Shown: positions 32,350 through 45,441 of the stretch, one piece after another
How the letters are laid out: every line of letters begins with the position of its first letter
Numbering within the stretch: position 1 is the first letter of the stretch
Assembly: GCF_028618665.1 (NCBI RefSeq)
Contig: NZ_JAQITF010000003.1
Span: 1 to 64,000 of the forward strand
Length of the DNA stretch: 64,000 nucleotides
Reading direction: 5' to 3'
From: Bartonella sp. AU16XJBT
GTDB taxonomy: Bacteria > Pseudomonadota > Alphaproteobacteria > Rhizobiales > Rhizobiaceae
Notes under the pieces: generated by a model
Told to the model about the DNA's origin: nothing
Seen by the model: only the letters and a program-made list of their open reading frames with translations
Databases searched by the model: none
Translations under genes and position numbers: made by a program

Positions 32350-33219
32350 ATGTCACAGCAAATTCGTCTGTATTATACTGCTCCTAAAAGTGAAGCAGAA
32401 CGATTTTATACGCTTATAGAAACAGCTTTTGAAGAAGAAGGGTATCCTTTGGCTCTTGTAGAGATAGACGAAAAAAATGCTGTATATGAGCTTTCTCTGT
32501 ATATCGATCAAGATAATCAAGAGCGTATTTCGAAACGTTTTGCACAGATCCTTTCTATAGATCCTCATAAAATTAACCATGAAGTTTTGCCTAATATTGA
32601 TTGGGTACAAAAAAGTCTAGAAGGACTAAAACCAGTACATGCCGGTCCTTTTTTCCTTCATGGAAGTCACAACCGTAATGACATCCCACAAGGTGTTTTT
32701 CCTATTGAAATTGACGCGAATCAAGCTTTTGGCACTGGACATCATGGAACAACAGCCGGTTGTTTGGAAATGATTGCCAAAGCCATAAAACACGAAAATC
32801 CACAAAATGCCCTTGATCTTGGAACAGGCAGTGGAATCTTAGCCATTGCCATAGCAAAGCTCAAACCTATTACTATACTTGCAACTGATATTGATCCAAT
32901 CGCTATCAACGTTGCACAACACAATATCGCACTCAATGGTGTAGAAAAATATATTACGGCAATTACAGCAACAGGTTTTACCCATGATGAAATTGCATCA
33001 CGTGCGCCCTTTGATCTCATCATTGCCAATATCCTTGCCAATCCGCTTATTGAACTTGCAGCAGAAATGGTTCAAGTCCTTCAAAAAGGTGGATCACTTA
33101 TACTCTCTGGAATTCTTGAAGAACAACATGATCTTGTCTTGGAAGCTTATGTAAAACAGGGGCTGAAACACATTGAAACATACCACCGTCAAGAATGGGT
33201 TACGATACATCTTAAATAA
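32350..33219 (+). CDS. prmA: Ribosomal protein L11 methyltransferase
   Basis: An SAM-dependent enzyme that trimethylates ribosomal protein L11. The 289 residues show an N-terminal L11-recognition region, a linker, then the methyltransferase domain with motif I ALDLGTGSGILAIA, post-I ATDIDPIA, and the NILANPL catalytic loop. Its end is closely followed by pepP, in a likely operon. Confidence 0.94.
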   Translation: MSQQIRLYYTAPKSEAERFYTLIETAFEEEGYPLALVEIDEKNAVYELSLYIDQDNQERISKRFAQILSIDPHKINHEVLPNIDWVQKSLEGLKPVHAGPFFLHGSHNRNDIPQGVFPIEIDANQAFGTGHHGTTAGCLEMIAKAIKHENPQNALDLGTGSGILAIAIAKLKPITILATDIDPIAINVAQHNIALNGVEKYITAITATGFTHDEIASRAPFDLIIANILANPLIELAAEMVQVLQKGGSLILSGILEEQHDLVLEAYVKQGLKHIETYHRQEWVTIHLK

Positions 33220-33232
33220 AAAGGACGTGGTT

Positions 33233-35059
33233 ATGTATCAATCTTTTGAAGCAACAACAAACCCCACCCATGCCCTGGGACGTATTACCTCTCTTCGTAA
33301 AGAACTCGATCGGCTTGGACTTGATGGTTTTCTTGTTCCACGAAGTGATGAACATCAAGGAGAATATGTCCCCCCCCATGCTCAACGCCTAAGTTGGCTT
33401 ACTGGTTTTACTGGCTCAGCAGGGATCGCTCTCATTTTAAAGAATAAAGCCATTATTTTTACAGATGGACGCTATAAACTCCAAGTTCGTCAACAAACTG
33501 ATCCTCATATTTTTGAATATGAAGATCTCGTAAAGTGTCCTCCCTCACAATGGCTTAAAAGAAATGGAAAACAACTTTCTATTGGTTTTGATCCATGGCT
33601 CCACACGGTCGCCGCGACAGATGCATTGAGAAAATCCTTAGAGATAAAAGCAGGTGGAAAGCTTATAGCAGTCCAACAAAATCCCATTGACCTTATTTGG
33701 CATGATCAACCACCATCACCACAATCTGCCTTATCACTTCATCCTCTTCAATATGCAGGATGGGAGAGTGATGAAAAGCTATCTTTAATTTGCAAAGACG
33801 TACAACAAGCCCGTGCAGATGCTTTTATTTTTACAGATCCCTCCTCTATTGCATGGATATTCAATATACGTGGCAATGACGTTTCCAATACACCTTTTTC
33901 TCTTTGTTTTGCCCTAATACCCGTAGAAGAAACACCAGCCTTATTCATTGACAGCAAAAAGCTTGGCATAGAAGAAAAACAATATCTGGAACGTTATGCA
34001 AAATTATATGAACCAGAACAGTTTATTGTAAAGATCAAAGATTATAATCAAAAAGGCATGATTTTTGCCTTAGATCCACAGTTAACATGCGAAAAGTTAC
34101 GCATTGTACTTGAAGAAGATGAAAAATCTTTCATAACACTGACCGACCCTGCTGCTCTACCCCGTGCCATTAAAAATAACACAGAACTAGAAGGGGCGCG
34201 GAGAGCACATCTGTGCGATGGTGTCGCTCTTACCCGTTTTTTTGCTTGGTTAGACAAACAAACATCAGGCACAATAAGTGAAATTTCTGCTGCTCAGAAA
34301 TTAGAAGAATTTCGCATAAATACAGCAAAAGATATGGGAAAAAAACTTGAAGATCTCTCTTTTGATACAATATCAGCAGCAGGCGCAAATGGCGCAATCA
34401 TCCATTACCGTGTAACGAATGAAACCAATAAACAACTCAAGTCTGGAGAACTTTATCTTGTGGATTCAGGTGGACAATACCGTGATGGCACCACAGATGT
34501 CACACGCACAGTAGCAATTGGGAATATTGGAGAAGAAGAAAAACGCTGTTTTACTCTGGTCCTTAAAGGCATGATTGCTCTTTCAACCGCTTGCTTTCCA
34601 AAAGGAACACGCGGACAAGATATTGATGTTCTAGCACGCATTGCCTTATGGAAAGCCGGTTTTGATTACGCCCATGGCACGGGGCATGGTGTTGGTTCTT
34701 ATCTCTCTGTTCATGAAGGACCACAAAATATTTCATGTAGAGGGAGCCAAGAATTGATCCCTGGAATGATTGTTTCTAATGAACCTGGATATTATCGCGA
34801 AGGTGCTTTTGGTATTCGTATTGAAAATTTACTCATTGTGAAACCAGAACAAAAAATTACTGGTGGAGAGATAGAAATGCTCTCATTTGAAACACTCACC
34901 CATTGCCCCATTGATCGAAAGCTCATCCTCCCAGAGCTTTTGACACAAGAAGAGCAGCAATGGCTTAATGATTACCATGCGCGTGTTTATCAGATGAATG
35001 CACCCTACCTTAATGAAGAAGAAAAGGAATGGGCGAAAGAAGCAACAATGCCCCTTTAA
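33233..35059 (+). CDS. pepP: Aminopeptidase P (Xaa-Pro aminopeptidase), M24B
   Basis: Releases N-terminal residues before proline. The 608-residue product has two creatinase-type N-domains and a C-terminal pita-bread domain. Metal ligands are visible: Asp in LVDSGGQYRDGTTDVTRT (two), His in HGTGHGVGS, Glu in SNEPGYY and IRIENL. It is the long form known from eukaryotes and many alphaproteobacteria. The frame opens at 33173 inside prmA, but ATG 33233 has AAGGACG nine bases before it. It lies 13 bases after prmA. Confidence 0.93.
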   Translation: MYQSFEATTNPTHALGRITSLRKELDRLGLDGFLVPRSDEHQGEYVPPHAQRLSWLTGFTGSAGIALILKNKAIIFTDGRYKLQVRQQTDPHIFEYEDLVKCPPSQWLKRNGKQLSIGFDPWLHTVAATDALRKSLEIKAGGKLIAVQQNPIDLIWHDQPPSPQSALSLHPLQYAGWESDEKLSLICKDVQQARADAFIFTDPSSIAWIFNIRGNDVSNTPFSLCFALIPVEETPALFIDSKKLGIEEKQYLERYAKLYEPEQFIVKIKDYNQKGMIFALDPQLTCEKLRIVLEEDEKSFITLTDPAALPRAIKNNTELEGARRAHLCDGVALTRFFAWLDKQTSGTISEISAAQKLEEFRINTAKDMGKKLEDLSFDTISAAGANGAIIHYRVTNETNKQLKSGELYLVDSGGQYRDGTTDVTRTVAIGNIGEEEKRCFTLVLKGMIALSTACFPKGTRGQDIDVLARIALWKAGFDYAHGTGHGVGSYLSVHEGPQNISCRGSQELIPGMIVSNEPGYYREGAFGIRIENLLIVKPEQKITGGEIEMLSFETLTHCPIDRKLILPELLTQEEQQWLNDYHARVYQMNAPYLNEEEKEWAKEATMPL

Positions 35060-35301
35060 GTAAAAAGCACAAAAATATTTTTTAACGCTTTCTAACACGC
35101 ACATCCCTGCTTTTTTCCAAGCAAAAATGTGCACTGAACACGAGGAACTCTTCAAAACATCTCCTCATTAGCTTATTATCTTGATAAGACAAGATTTTAC
35201 AGCATAAAAAAATAATTATAAATGAACTTTCAATACCAATAAATTGCATCTAATGAGAAAAATAAAGACATGCGTATTCTTCATGCTTGAGGGTCATCTC
35301 C

Positions 35302-37500
<2,199 letters not shown>

Positions 37501-37525
37501 TCAACTCTTTCATCATGAAGTGAGT

Positions 37526-39235
37526 TTAAATGAACACATGCTCGTCAGTCTTTTTGTCTTTTTCCAATGATGACGAGGCAAGAAGCTTTTGAGCAGCAGC
37601 CCGTGCCTCCTCAGTAATCTGTTCTCCTGCCAACATACGAGCAATTTCTTCTGCACGTTCATGCTCTTCCATTTTATGAATAGCCGTAACAAAGCGTCCT
37701 TTATCATCACTTTCAATCTTTGAAATAAGAAAATGACTATGCGCTTTCGATGCAACCTGCGGTGCATGCGTAATTGCAAAAACCTGAACATGTTCTGACA
37801 AACGTTGCAACCGTTGTCCAATAGCCGCCGCAACAGCGCCCCCAACGCCTGTATCAATTTCATCAAAAATCAGTGTGGGAGCAGATCCTCGATCAGATAA
37901 CACAACCTTTAATGCCAATAAAAAACGAGACAATTCACCACCAGAAGCAACACTCAGCATAGGTCCAGCCCGTGTTCCAGGATTGGTCCGCACCCAATAT
38001 TCAATACGATCACACCCCTCTGCACTTCGCCTTTCAACATCAGTCTGCATTTCAACAATAAATTCTGCCTTTTCTAATTTTAATGCCGGCAACTCAGCCA
38101 TAACACTTTCAGATAAATGCTTTGCTGTTTCTCGACGCTTTATCGTTAAGACTTCTGCCAATGTATCATAATTTTTCTGTGCCTCCCTTGCCTCATCTTC
38201 AAAACGTGTTAACGTGTTCTGAGCCTCCTCAAAATCAGTAAGTTCAGCATCCATTTTATCGCGCAACTGAACCAATTCATCCGCAGAGACTTGATATTTA
38301 CGAGCAAACCCCCGAAGAGTAAAAAGACGTTCTTCTATCCGTTCCAATTCATCAGGTTCAAAATCCAATGCCCGCATTGCCGCCTCAATCCCTTCCTGTG
38401 CTGTCGCAAGTGCACACAATGCCTCATCAATAGACTTCACGACTGGTGCAATGAGTTCTTCTGCCTCAGGAGTTTTCCGCTCCAAACGCCTCACCAAATT
38501 AGAAAGCACCGGAATTGGCGATTTTTGACCACTTAAAAGATCATCCGCTTCTTTAATATCCGTCGCTATTTTTTCTAATTTAAGCATATCAGCTCGGCGA
38601 AGAGAAAGAGCCTCCTCTTCACCAACTTGAAAATCAAGCTTTTCAAGTTCTTGCACACACGCACGAAGATAGTCCATCTCACGCGTTGCATTTTCCACTT
38701 TAAAACGCTGTTTTTGCAAACGCTCTTCACATTCATGCCATACCCGATAACACTGGCGCAAATTTTCTACTTCATCTTCAAGCCCGCCAAAAGCATCTAA
38801 TAGTTGGCGATGTGTAGCAACATCAACAAGCGCACGATCATCATGCTGTCCATGGATTTCAACCAACTGACGGCCAACACTCCGCATCAATGCAACACTC
38901 GCCACCTGATCATTGATAAAAACACGACTCCGCCCATCACTCGATTGCACACGCCGTAAAATGATATCGCCTTCCTCATCAAGACCATTCTCACGAATAA
39001 GCTGACGCGCAGGATGTGAAATAGGGACATCAAAAACAGCTGTAACTTGCCCGCGTTCAGTACCATGACGCACAAGCGAAGCATCCCCCCGTCCTCCAAG
39101 AGCAAGGGACAAAGCATCAAGGAGAATAGACTTTCCCGCCCCTGTTTCACCAGTTAAAACCGTCAATCCCGCCGTAAAATGAATATCGAGCGTTTCGATC
39201 AAAACAATATTATGAATCGAAAGCTGTACCAGCAT
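37526..39235 (-). CDS. recN: DNA repair protein RecN
   Basis: An SMC-like ATPase in double-strand break repair. Walker A GETGAGKSILLDAL is near residue 29, a long coiled coil occupies roughly residues 150-370, the signature SVASGGELSRFLLALK and Walker B LIFDEIDTGVGG follow. 569 residues is normal. It lies six bases after bamD. Confidence 0.96.
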   Translation of the reverse strand: MLVQLSIHNIVLIETLDIHFTAGLTVLTGETGAGKSILLDALSLALGGRGDASLVRHGTERGQVTAVFDVPISHPARQLIRENGLDEEGDIILRRVQSSDGRSRVFINDQVASVALMRSVGRQLVEIHGQHDDRALVDVATHRQLLDAFGGLEDEVENLRQCYRVWHECEERLQKQRFKVENATREMDYLRACVQELEKLDFQVGEEEALSLRRADMLKLEKIATDIKEADDLLSGQKSPIPVLSNLVRRLERKTPEAEELIAPVVKSIDEALCALATAQEGIEAAMRALDFEPDELERIEERLFTLRGFARKYQVSADELVQLRDKMDAELTDFEEAQNTLTRFEDEAREAQKNYDTLAEVLTIKRRETAKHLSESVMAELPALKLEKAEFIVEMQTDVERRSAEGCDRIEYWVRTNPGTRAGPMLSVASGGELSRFLLALKVVLSDRGSAPTLIFDEIDTGVGGAVAAAIGQRLQRLSEHVQVFAITHAPQVASKAHSHFLISKIESDDKGRFVTAIHKMEEHERAEEIARMLAGEQITEEARAAAQKLLASSSLEKDKKTDEHVFI

Positions 39236-39241
39236 AGAGAA

Positions 39242-40135
39242 TCAACGTGCTCTCTTCTTATCACTACCTAAAGCATTTGAGATCCAAGAAGATTTATGCT
39301 CATGTGGCGATATTTTATTCTTCTGTAAGAGATTATAAGAAAATTTATACCATTCACTTTTGGGATAATTACGTCCTAAAATAGCTGCTGCCGTCTGTGC
39401 TTCCGCCGTTAAACCAAGAGCAAGATTAACTTCCGTTAAACGGAAAAGCGCTTCTTCAATTTGATTTGTATCAGAATACTCTTCAACAACGGTACGAAAC
39501 CGTCTACTTGCAGCAAGATAACGCCGCCCCTCTTCATAATAACGGCCAATCTGCATTTCTTTACCAGCCAGCTGTTCGCGCCCGAAACGTATTTTATCCT
39601 TAGCATCTTTGACATATTCAGAATTCGGATAACGCTCTATAAGGAGCTGCATCGCAGCAATAGCACGTTTTGTATCACGTTGATCACGCGTAACGTCAGG
39701 AATCCGACGGAAAGAAGAAAGACCAATAATATAGTACGCATAAGCCGAGTCAGTAGACCCTGGATAAAGAGTAATATAGCGTTGAGCCATACTAATTGAA
39801 TCATCATACTTTCCGAGTCGATAATTTGTAAAAGCACCCATGACTAAAGATTTACGGCCCCAATCTGTATAAGCGTACTGTTTTTCAATCTTCAAAAACT
39901 TCTTCGCTGCATCCCCAAGCCGCCCACTCTCAAGGCTAGCAAGCCCCTGGTTATAGAGAACATCGGGGGGATCTATTTTCAAAACATAAGCAGATGGATC
40001 AAGGGTATTTTTCTCTTTAAAGAGACATCCCGCTAACATACAAGTGCTTCCCAAAAGCACCACCCCCAATATCTTGCGCACAATATTAGATTTTTTATAT
40101 GCCATATTTCTAATGCACACATGAGATTTTTTCAT
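39242..40135 (-). CDS. bamD: Outer membrane assembly lipoprotein BamD
   Basis: The essential lipoprotein of the BAM complex that inserts beta-barrel proteins. The lipobox LAGC follows a basic N-terminus (about residue 36), then TPR repeats (YNQGLASLESGRLGDAAKKF; GKYDDSISMAQRYI). ATG 40135 has GGAGG 11 bases upstream and is favoured over ATG 40105, which has none. The order lpxC-bamD-recN-ligA continues the dcw cluster as in other Rhizobiales. Confidence 0.94.
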   Translation of the reverse strand: MKKSHVCIRNMAYKKSNIVRKILGVVLLGSTCMLAGCLFKEKNTLDPSAYVLKIDPPDVLYNQGLASLESGRLGDAAKKFLKIEKQYAYTDWGRKSLVMGAFTNYRLGKYDDSISMAQRYITLYPGSTDSAYAYYIIGLSSFRRIPDVTRDQRDTKRAIAAMQLLIERYPNSEYVKDAKDKIRFGREQLAGKEMQIGRYYEEGRRYLAASRRFRTVVEEYSDTNQIEEALFRLTEVNLALGLTAEAQTAAAILGRNYPKSEWYKFSYNLLQKNKISPHEHKSSWISNALGSDKKRAR

Positions 40136-40296
40136 AGTTTTTCCGGCCTCCAGAGAATATCACCTTGTAGAAAAAACAATTTGTTAAAAGTTTTTATACC
40201 ATATCACTTTTAAATGCACATAACCAATTTAGCAGTTTAGGTCAATCATCCCCTTAAAAATCAAATAAACGACCAAAAAGTCTTGTCAATTTTCTT

Positions 40297-41181
40297 TTAT
40301 TCTTTCTCTAAAGAGCTTTTTTCATAATATGATTCGTCTGCCAACACAGCTTTCACCAATTGTGCATTAATTCTATGTCCACTACAATAAGAACGGAATA
40401 ATCCGATAAAAGGGCTCCCGAGCAAAGCAGTATCACCAATCGCATCAAGCATCTTGTGCCGAACACATTCATTTTCCCAATAAGGACCATCGGAATTTAA
40501 AATTTTGTCATTAAGGCTAATAACAAGAGAATTTTCCAAAGAAGCGCCTCTCGCCTTTCCCAAAGCCCGTAACTTTTCCACGTCTTTGAGAAAACCAAAA
40601 GTACGTGCACGGGACAAATCATCTCGAAATCCTCGTGTAGTAAGATCAAAACTAAAATGTTGTTTACCAATAGCAGAAGAAGGAAAAGAGATCGTTACAT
40701 CAAAACGACGCCCATCAAATGGCAAAAGCTCTGCAAAACCATGAGCTCCTTCAACCCGCAACGGTTTTTTTATAATGAAATAAGAACGGTATGCATTTTG
40801 CTGGACAATGCCGGCATCTTCAAAAGCTTGGCAATATTGCCATGCAGAACCATCTAAAATAGGGATCTCATTATGCGACACTTCAATGACAAGATTATCC
40901 AAATTATAAGCAGCAATGGCTGCCATCAAATGTTCAATTGTTTCAACCCTTACCTCTCCATCTCCAAGCATGGTTGATAACTCAGTTTCTCCCATTTGTG
41001 ATGCATGGGCTTGAAATATTTTCTCTGTTCCGTCTAATCCACAACGCTTAAAAAGAATACCACACCCAACATCGGCTGGACAGACCTTTACCACTGACAA
41101 ACAGCCACTGTGAACGCCAATCCCCTTAAATGTCACCGCTTTTTTAAGAGTAGACTGATATTTTGGCACCAAGTTCATCAT
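40297..41181 (-). CDS. lpxC: UDP-3-O-acyl-N-acetylglucosamine deacetylase
   Basis: The zinc enzyme for the committed step of lipid A synthesis. Zinc ligands are in TIEHLMAA and in CVRHKMLDAIGD (HxxxD). The N-terminal TFKGIGVHSG is typical. 294 residues, normal length. It is separated from ftsZ by a terminator, so it probably has its own promoter in the 210-base spacer. Confidence 0.97.
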   Translation of the reverse strand: MMNLVPKYQSTLKKAVTFKGIGVHSGCLSVVKVCPADVGCGILFKRCGLDGTEKIFQAHASQMGETELSTMLGDGEVRVETIEHLMAAIAAYNLDNLVIEVSHNEIPILDGSAWQYCQAFEDAGIVQQNAYRSYFIIKKPLRVEGAHGFAELLPFDGRRFDVTISFPSSAIGKQHFSFDLTTRGFRDDLSRARTFGFLKDVEKLRALGKARGASLENSLVISLNDKILNSDGPYWENECVRHKMLDAIGDTALLGSPFIGLFRSYCSGHRINAQLVKAVLADESYYEKSSLEKE

Positions 41182-41259
41182 ATTATTTTATTGCATTTCT
41201 TTTACATCTTTTAACAAAATTTATAAAACCATTAAAAAAATATTCATAGTAAATAATAA

Positions 41260-41286
41260 AAAAACCGCTTAATATAAGCGGTTTTT
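41260..41286. terminator. Terminator between ftsZ and lpxC
   Basis: Perfect 12-base arms with core CCGCTTA/TAAGCGG and an ATA loop, flanked by A5 and T5. It closes the dcw transcription unit after ftsZ on the minus strand. Confidence 0.9.
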
Positions 41287-41392
41287 AAAAACAAAGTATT
41301 TTATTCAAAATAATAGTGTATTTTACTTCATAATCTCTGACTCACCGTAAAAAAAATCGTAAAATTCCTTACTTTCCCTCATTTTTTATCAA

Positions 41393-43168
41393 TTAATTCG
41401 CCTGACGACGTAAAAACGCCGGTATTTCTAACTGATCTTCTTCACTAATAAAAGTACGCTGATCTTGTGGAACCTGAGGATGCAACTCACCAGAACGGCG
41501 TGGAACATAAACAGAAGCATCTTGAGAAAGCGCCTGAGAATTTTTATTGTAAACGTGAGACTCTTGCTGCTGTGACGATCTCACAGCAGGTTCTAACCTT
41601 GCTTCTGGCTCTGCTTCCTCACGATGTGTCAAACTCTGTTTCAAACGCTGCCAAAGATTACGAGGATTTTGATCAGTCACAGATGTTCTTTGACTTTGTG
41701 CATGAGCAACAGGAGGAAAATCCTTTAACTCAGGCATACGCATTGGAGCGCGTGCTTGCATCTGTTGCATTTGTTTTGGTTGCACTGGCTTTTCTTTTTG
41801 CTTCACGATTCCTGTCATCTCATCAAGAACATGCGCTGTTGCCTCCATACTCACAGGAGCCGTCATAGTAGCTTGTTGAGAACCACGGCTTACTTGCATC
41901 CGTGGACCATTTGATATCTGATCCTGTATAGTATTTGAACCATAAGCAACAGTTTTTGTCGCACTTCGTGTCGTCATTGCTTCTACAGGCTGTGCAAAAA
42001 TTTGACTTTTGGGACGAAACTGTTCTCCTGCTGGCTTTCTCTTTTCTATTTCAAGTGATTCGATGACTTCCACCATTGATTCAGAACGCAAGGGCGATGA
42101 CTGAACATGAAAAGAACTGTTTGGCGTTCCAGGATCACTCTTGCGTATTGAAGAAGTCGGCCTTTGAAGCTGAGGCTGCGAAGACTGAACCACATCATTA
42201 ACCTCACGATCAATACCGGTGGCAACCACGGATACACGAATAACACCTTCCAATGACTCATCATCAATAGCCCCAAAGATCACATTCGCATCAGCATCCA
42301 CTTCTTCACGAATACGATTAGCAGCTTCATCAACTTCAAAGAGAGTCATATCACGCCCCCCCGTAATAGAAATCAATAAACCACGTGCTCCACGCATAGA
42401 GGTATCATCCAACAATGGGTTGGCAATAGCAGCTTCAGCAGCCGCCAAAGCACGCCCTTCACCAGATGCTTCACCCGTACCCATCATGGCTCGACCCATT
42501 TCGTGCATAACAGAACGAACATCAGCAAAATCGAGGTTAATCAAGCCCTCTTTAATCATCAAATCCGTAATAGAAGCAACACCAGAATAAAGCACTTGGT
42601 CAGCCATAGCAAAAGCATCAGCAAATGTTGTCTTATCATTTGCAATACGGAAAAGATTTTGATTGGGAATAACAATCAATGTATCGACAGACTTTTGTAA
42701 TTCTTCAATACCAGTCTCTGCCGTTTTCATACGACGAGCCCCTTCAAACTGAAATGGCTTTGTCACAACACCAACGGTCAAAATACCCTTTTCACGCGCT
42801 GCGCGAGCAACAACGGGAGCAGCCCCTGTTCCAGTTCCTCCGCCCATACCAGCAGTAATAAAAACCATATGAGAGTCTGCAAGATGATCGATAATTTCAT
42901 CAATACATTCCTCTGCCGCCGCTTGTCCAACTTCTGGTAAAGCCCCAGCACCCAAACCTTCTGTCACAGCTGCACCAAGCTGGATAACACGTTCAGCCTT
43001 TGACATAGCCAAAGCTTGTGCATCCGTATTTGCAACAACAAAGTCAACTCCCTGAAGACCAGCATTAATCATATTATTCACGGCATTCCCGCCACCACCT
43101 CCAACACCAAAAACGGTAATGCGTGGCTTCAATTCCGCGATATCTGGCCGATGCAGATTAATCGTCAT
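41393..43168 (-). CDS. ftsZ: Cell division GTPase FtsZ
   Basis: The tubulin homologue that forms the Z ring. The GTP motif [11 protein letters not shown] and [14 protein letters not shown] are present. The GTPase core ends near residue 320, followed by a long, Gln/Pro-rich linker and the C-terminal conserved peptide ([13 protein letters not shown]), which binds FtsA. The 591-residue length reflects the extended linker usual in Rhizobiales. ATG 43168 (MTINLHRP) with AAGGAAAAGAAA before it is chosen over ATG 43192. Confidence 0.97.
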   Translation of the reverse strand: MTINLHRPDIAELKPRITVFGVGGGGGNAVNNMINAGLQGVDFVVANTDAQALAMSKAERVIQLGAAVTEGLGAGALPEVGQAAAEECIDEIIDHLADSHMVFITAGMGGGTGTGAAPVVARAAREKGILTVGVVTKPFQFEGARRMKTAETGIEELQKSVDTLIVIPNQNLFRIANDKTTFADAFAMADQVLYSGVASITDLMIKEGLINLDFADVRSVMHEMGRAMMGTGEASGEGRALAAAEAAIANPLLDDTSMRGARGLLISITGGRDMTLFEVDEAANRIREEVDADANVIFGAIDDESLEGVIRVSVVATGIDREVNDVVQSSQPQLQRPTSSIRKSDPGTPNSSFHVQSSPLRSESMVEVIESLEIEKRKPAGEQFRPKSQIFAQPVEAMTTRSATKTVAYGSNTIQDQISNGPRMQVSRGSQQATMTAPVSMEATAHVLDEMTGIVKQKEKPVQPKQMQQMQARAPMRMPELKDFPPVAHAQSQRTSVTDQNPRNLWQRLKQSLTHREEAEPEARLEPAVRSSQQQESHVYNKNSQALSQDASVYVPRRSGELHPQVPQDQRTFISEEDQLEIPAFLRRQAN

Positions 43169-43231
43169 TTTCTTTTCCTTCTCATAAGACACCGCAAGCC
43201 AAAGCGATGAAATTTATCCAACTAGACTTAA

Positions 43232-44533
43232 CTAAAAACTCTCACGCAACCACTGACCAACACGCTGAAAATACCCACGCGTGCCCATCGATAAATGATT
43301 TCCTGCCACCTGCATTGTTTTTTCTTCAAACCCTACCAATTGCGGATAAATTAACAACCCAACAGCAGATGTAAACGCCGCCCCTTTTGCAAGAGAAGGA
43401 AGCCTCGAAATACCTAAAGGCCGCCCGATACGAACATTTCTTCCTAATATAGTACGTGCCATTTCCGGCAATCCTGTTAACTGGCTTGCTCCCCCAGTCA
43501 AAATAACACGCTTACCAATGATGTGACCAAAACCAGAACGATTTAAACAATCACGGACCATTTCTAAAATTTCTTCAACACGCGCACGAATGATGCGCCC
43601 AAGAACCGCGCGAGGATATTGAGTTTCACGTTTTTCATTCCCAATTTCCGCAACATTAATCATTTGCCGCTCATCAGCACTTGTTAAAAGTGCTGAACCA
43701 TAAACAACTTTTAAGCGTTCGGCCTCTGTTAGAGACATAGAAAATCCACGCGCAACATCAAGAGTGACATGATGCCCCCCAACAGCAAGAGCATCCGCAT
43801 GGACAAATTTCCCCTCAAAAAACACTGAAAATGTTGTTGTTCCACCACCAAAATCAATACATGCAGCCCCCAAATGCGCCTCATCATTCATCAAGACAGC
43901 AAGGCCACTTGCAAAGGGAGTAGCAACCATTGCTTCAACACTCAAATGTGCACGATTAATACAAGTTTCTAAATTACGCAAAGAGGCTGTTTCTGCTGTT
44001 ACCACATGCACGTCGACACCAAATATTTCGCCTGCCATTCCAACAGGATCAGAAATTCCTTTATCTCCATCCAATACATAAGAAACTGGAACTGAGTGCA
44101 TAACATGACGTTCAGCATCAAAAGCTTTACGCGAAACATCTGAAAAGGCCATACGCATATCACGCTTGGTGACTTCACGACCATTCAAATGAACCTTTCC
44201 ATGAATCAAAGCACTTTGTAATCGACTTGAGGAAAAATTCACAATCACTGAATCCACCACCAAACCAGCCATTTTTTCTGCCGCATCAACAGCCAATCTT
44301 ATTGATTGTTCTGCTGCAAACATATCCATGATAACACCAGATTTAATACCGCGTGAACGCTGTACTCCAAAGCCTAGAATTTCCATAGAATGTGTACGTC
44401 CATGTAAATAGTGTGCATGCTTTAAAGGACGCAAACAAGCAATAAGACAAACAATCTTACTTGAGCCGACATCAAGAACCGTTAAAAAACGTGTCTTACG
44501 CCCCCCCCGATGATGTGATCTGAGCAACATCAT
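43232..44533 (-). CDS. ftsA: Cell division protein FtsA
   Basis: An actin-like ATPase that tethers FtsZ to the membrane. It has the phosphate 1 motif VLDVGSSKIV, phosphate 2 CIDFGGGTTTFS and adenosine motif ILTGGASQLTG. A C-terminal amphipathic tail (RVGQWLRESF) acts as the membrane anchor. Its ATG overlaps the ftsQ stop (ATGA). Confidence 0.97.
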   Translation of the reverse strand: MMLLRSHHRGGRKTRFLTVLDVGSSKIVCLIACLRPLKHAHYLHGRTHSMEILGFGVQRSRGIKSGVIMDMFAAEQSIRLAVDAAEKMAGLVVDSVIVNFSSSRLQSALIHGKVHLNGREVTKRDMRMAFSDVSRKAFDAERHVMHSVPVSYVLDGDKGISDPVGMAGEIFGVDVHVVTAETASLRNLETCINRAHLSVEAMVATPFASGLAVLMNDEAHLGAACIDFGGGTTTFSVFFEGKFVHADALAVGGHHVTLDVARGFSMSLTEAERLKVVYGSALLTSADERQMINVAEIGNEKRETQYPRAVLGRIIRARVEEILEMVRDCLNRSGFGHIIGKRVILTGGASQLTGLPEMARTILGRNVRIGRPLGISRLPSLAKGAAFTSAVGLLIYPQLVGFEEKTMQVAGNHLSMGTRGYFQRVGQWLRESF

Positions 44534-45441
44534 GGGTTTCCTGCCTTTCGCGCCTTTAAAATACGTTCTTCTTCTGCGACATCAGCATTATAACGCTCCA
44601 ACGTTTCATCGGATAAAGAAACAGTAATTCGATCAGCAAGACGTAAATCAATACTAAAGATATCGCGCGATAAAAGATCTTGCATTGTACCGGACGAAAC
44701 AAGAGAAGAAAGCCTTTCAAGGGCACCATTTTCAGGAAGCATAACGCGCATTCCATTATCCAAAACCAGATCCCAACGCCGATCACCCACCCGCACAAAA
44801 GCACGAACACGATCATACACTTGCCGATAGACTGACAGTGCTTCAATAAATCCTTTAGCTGCATTTTGCGCACCCTGCCCAACCACAAGAGGCAAATCCC
44901 GAATAATCTCCCCTTTAAAGGGCACAATGACACGCCCCGTATGATCAACAATATCCATTACGCTATCATGTTGCCAAATAGCATAAGGTTCACGCTCCAC
45001 GATGGAAATACGCATTCTATTAGGATAAATCTTCTGAACATTCGCCGATTGAACCCAAGCCTGTTTTTCCAAAAGAGAGCGGGCTCTTTCAACATCAAAA
45101 GTGAATATAGAGGGTGCAACATCAAGTTGTAAAATTTTAAAAATATCCTGCTTTGCTAAGCGCTTATTACCGCTTATATCGACATCGACGACCACAAAAC
45201 CACTATCCAATATGATCGAGTTTACAATCACAGCCATCTGACCACTTGATGAAAGTCCATAAAAAGCCGTAACAAAGAAAAACCAGACAACAGCAAAAGA
45301 TCCGAAATGACGTGGAATATGAATATTGACAAAAACAAACTCAAACATAAACCGCAGAAAACGACGATAAAGACGTGGCAAAGTCGGCACTGAAAGCACC
45401 TCCATCGGAACATTTGTTTTATTAACATTCAACGCATACAT
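44530..45441 (-). CDS. ftsQ: Cell division protein FtsQ
   Basis: A bitopic divisome protein linking early and late components. It has a cytoplasmic N-terminus, a TM segment (about residues 50-75), a POTRA domain ([17 protein letters not shown]...) and the FtsQ beta domain. Position 45441 is chosen because GGAGG lies seven bases upstream; the ORF begins earlier inside ddl. It overlaps the end of ddl by 13 bases, favouring coupled translation. Confidence 0.94.
   Translation of the reverse strand: MYALNVNKTNVPMEVLSVPTLPRLYRRFLRFMFEFVFVNIHIPRHFGSFAVVWFFFVTAFYGLSSSGQMAVIVNSIILDSGFVVVDVDISGNKRLAKQDIFKILQLDVAPSIFTFDVERARSLLEKQAWVQSANVQKIYPNRMRISIVEREPYAIWQHDSVMDIVDHTGRVIVPFKGEIIRDLPLVVGQGAQNAAKGFIEALSVYRQVYDRVRAFVRVGDRRWDLVLDNGMRVMLPENGALERLSSLVSSGTMQDLLSRDIFSIDLRLADRITVSLSDETLERYNADVAEEERILKARKAGNP

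Noticed and set aside
37513-37866. 117-codon minus-strand frame
   Set aside because: Alternative frame within recN, which has full family motifs in the main frame.
41467-41868. 133-codon plus-strand frame
   Set aside because: Antisense to the ftsZ linker; its open frame follows from the skewed linker composition.
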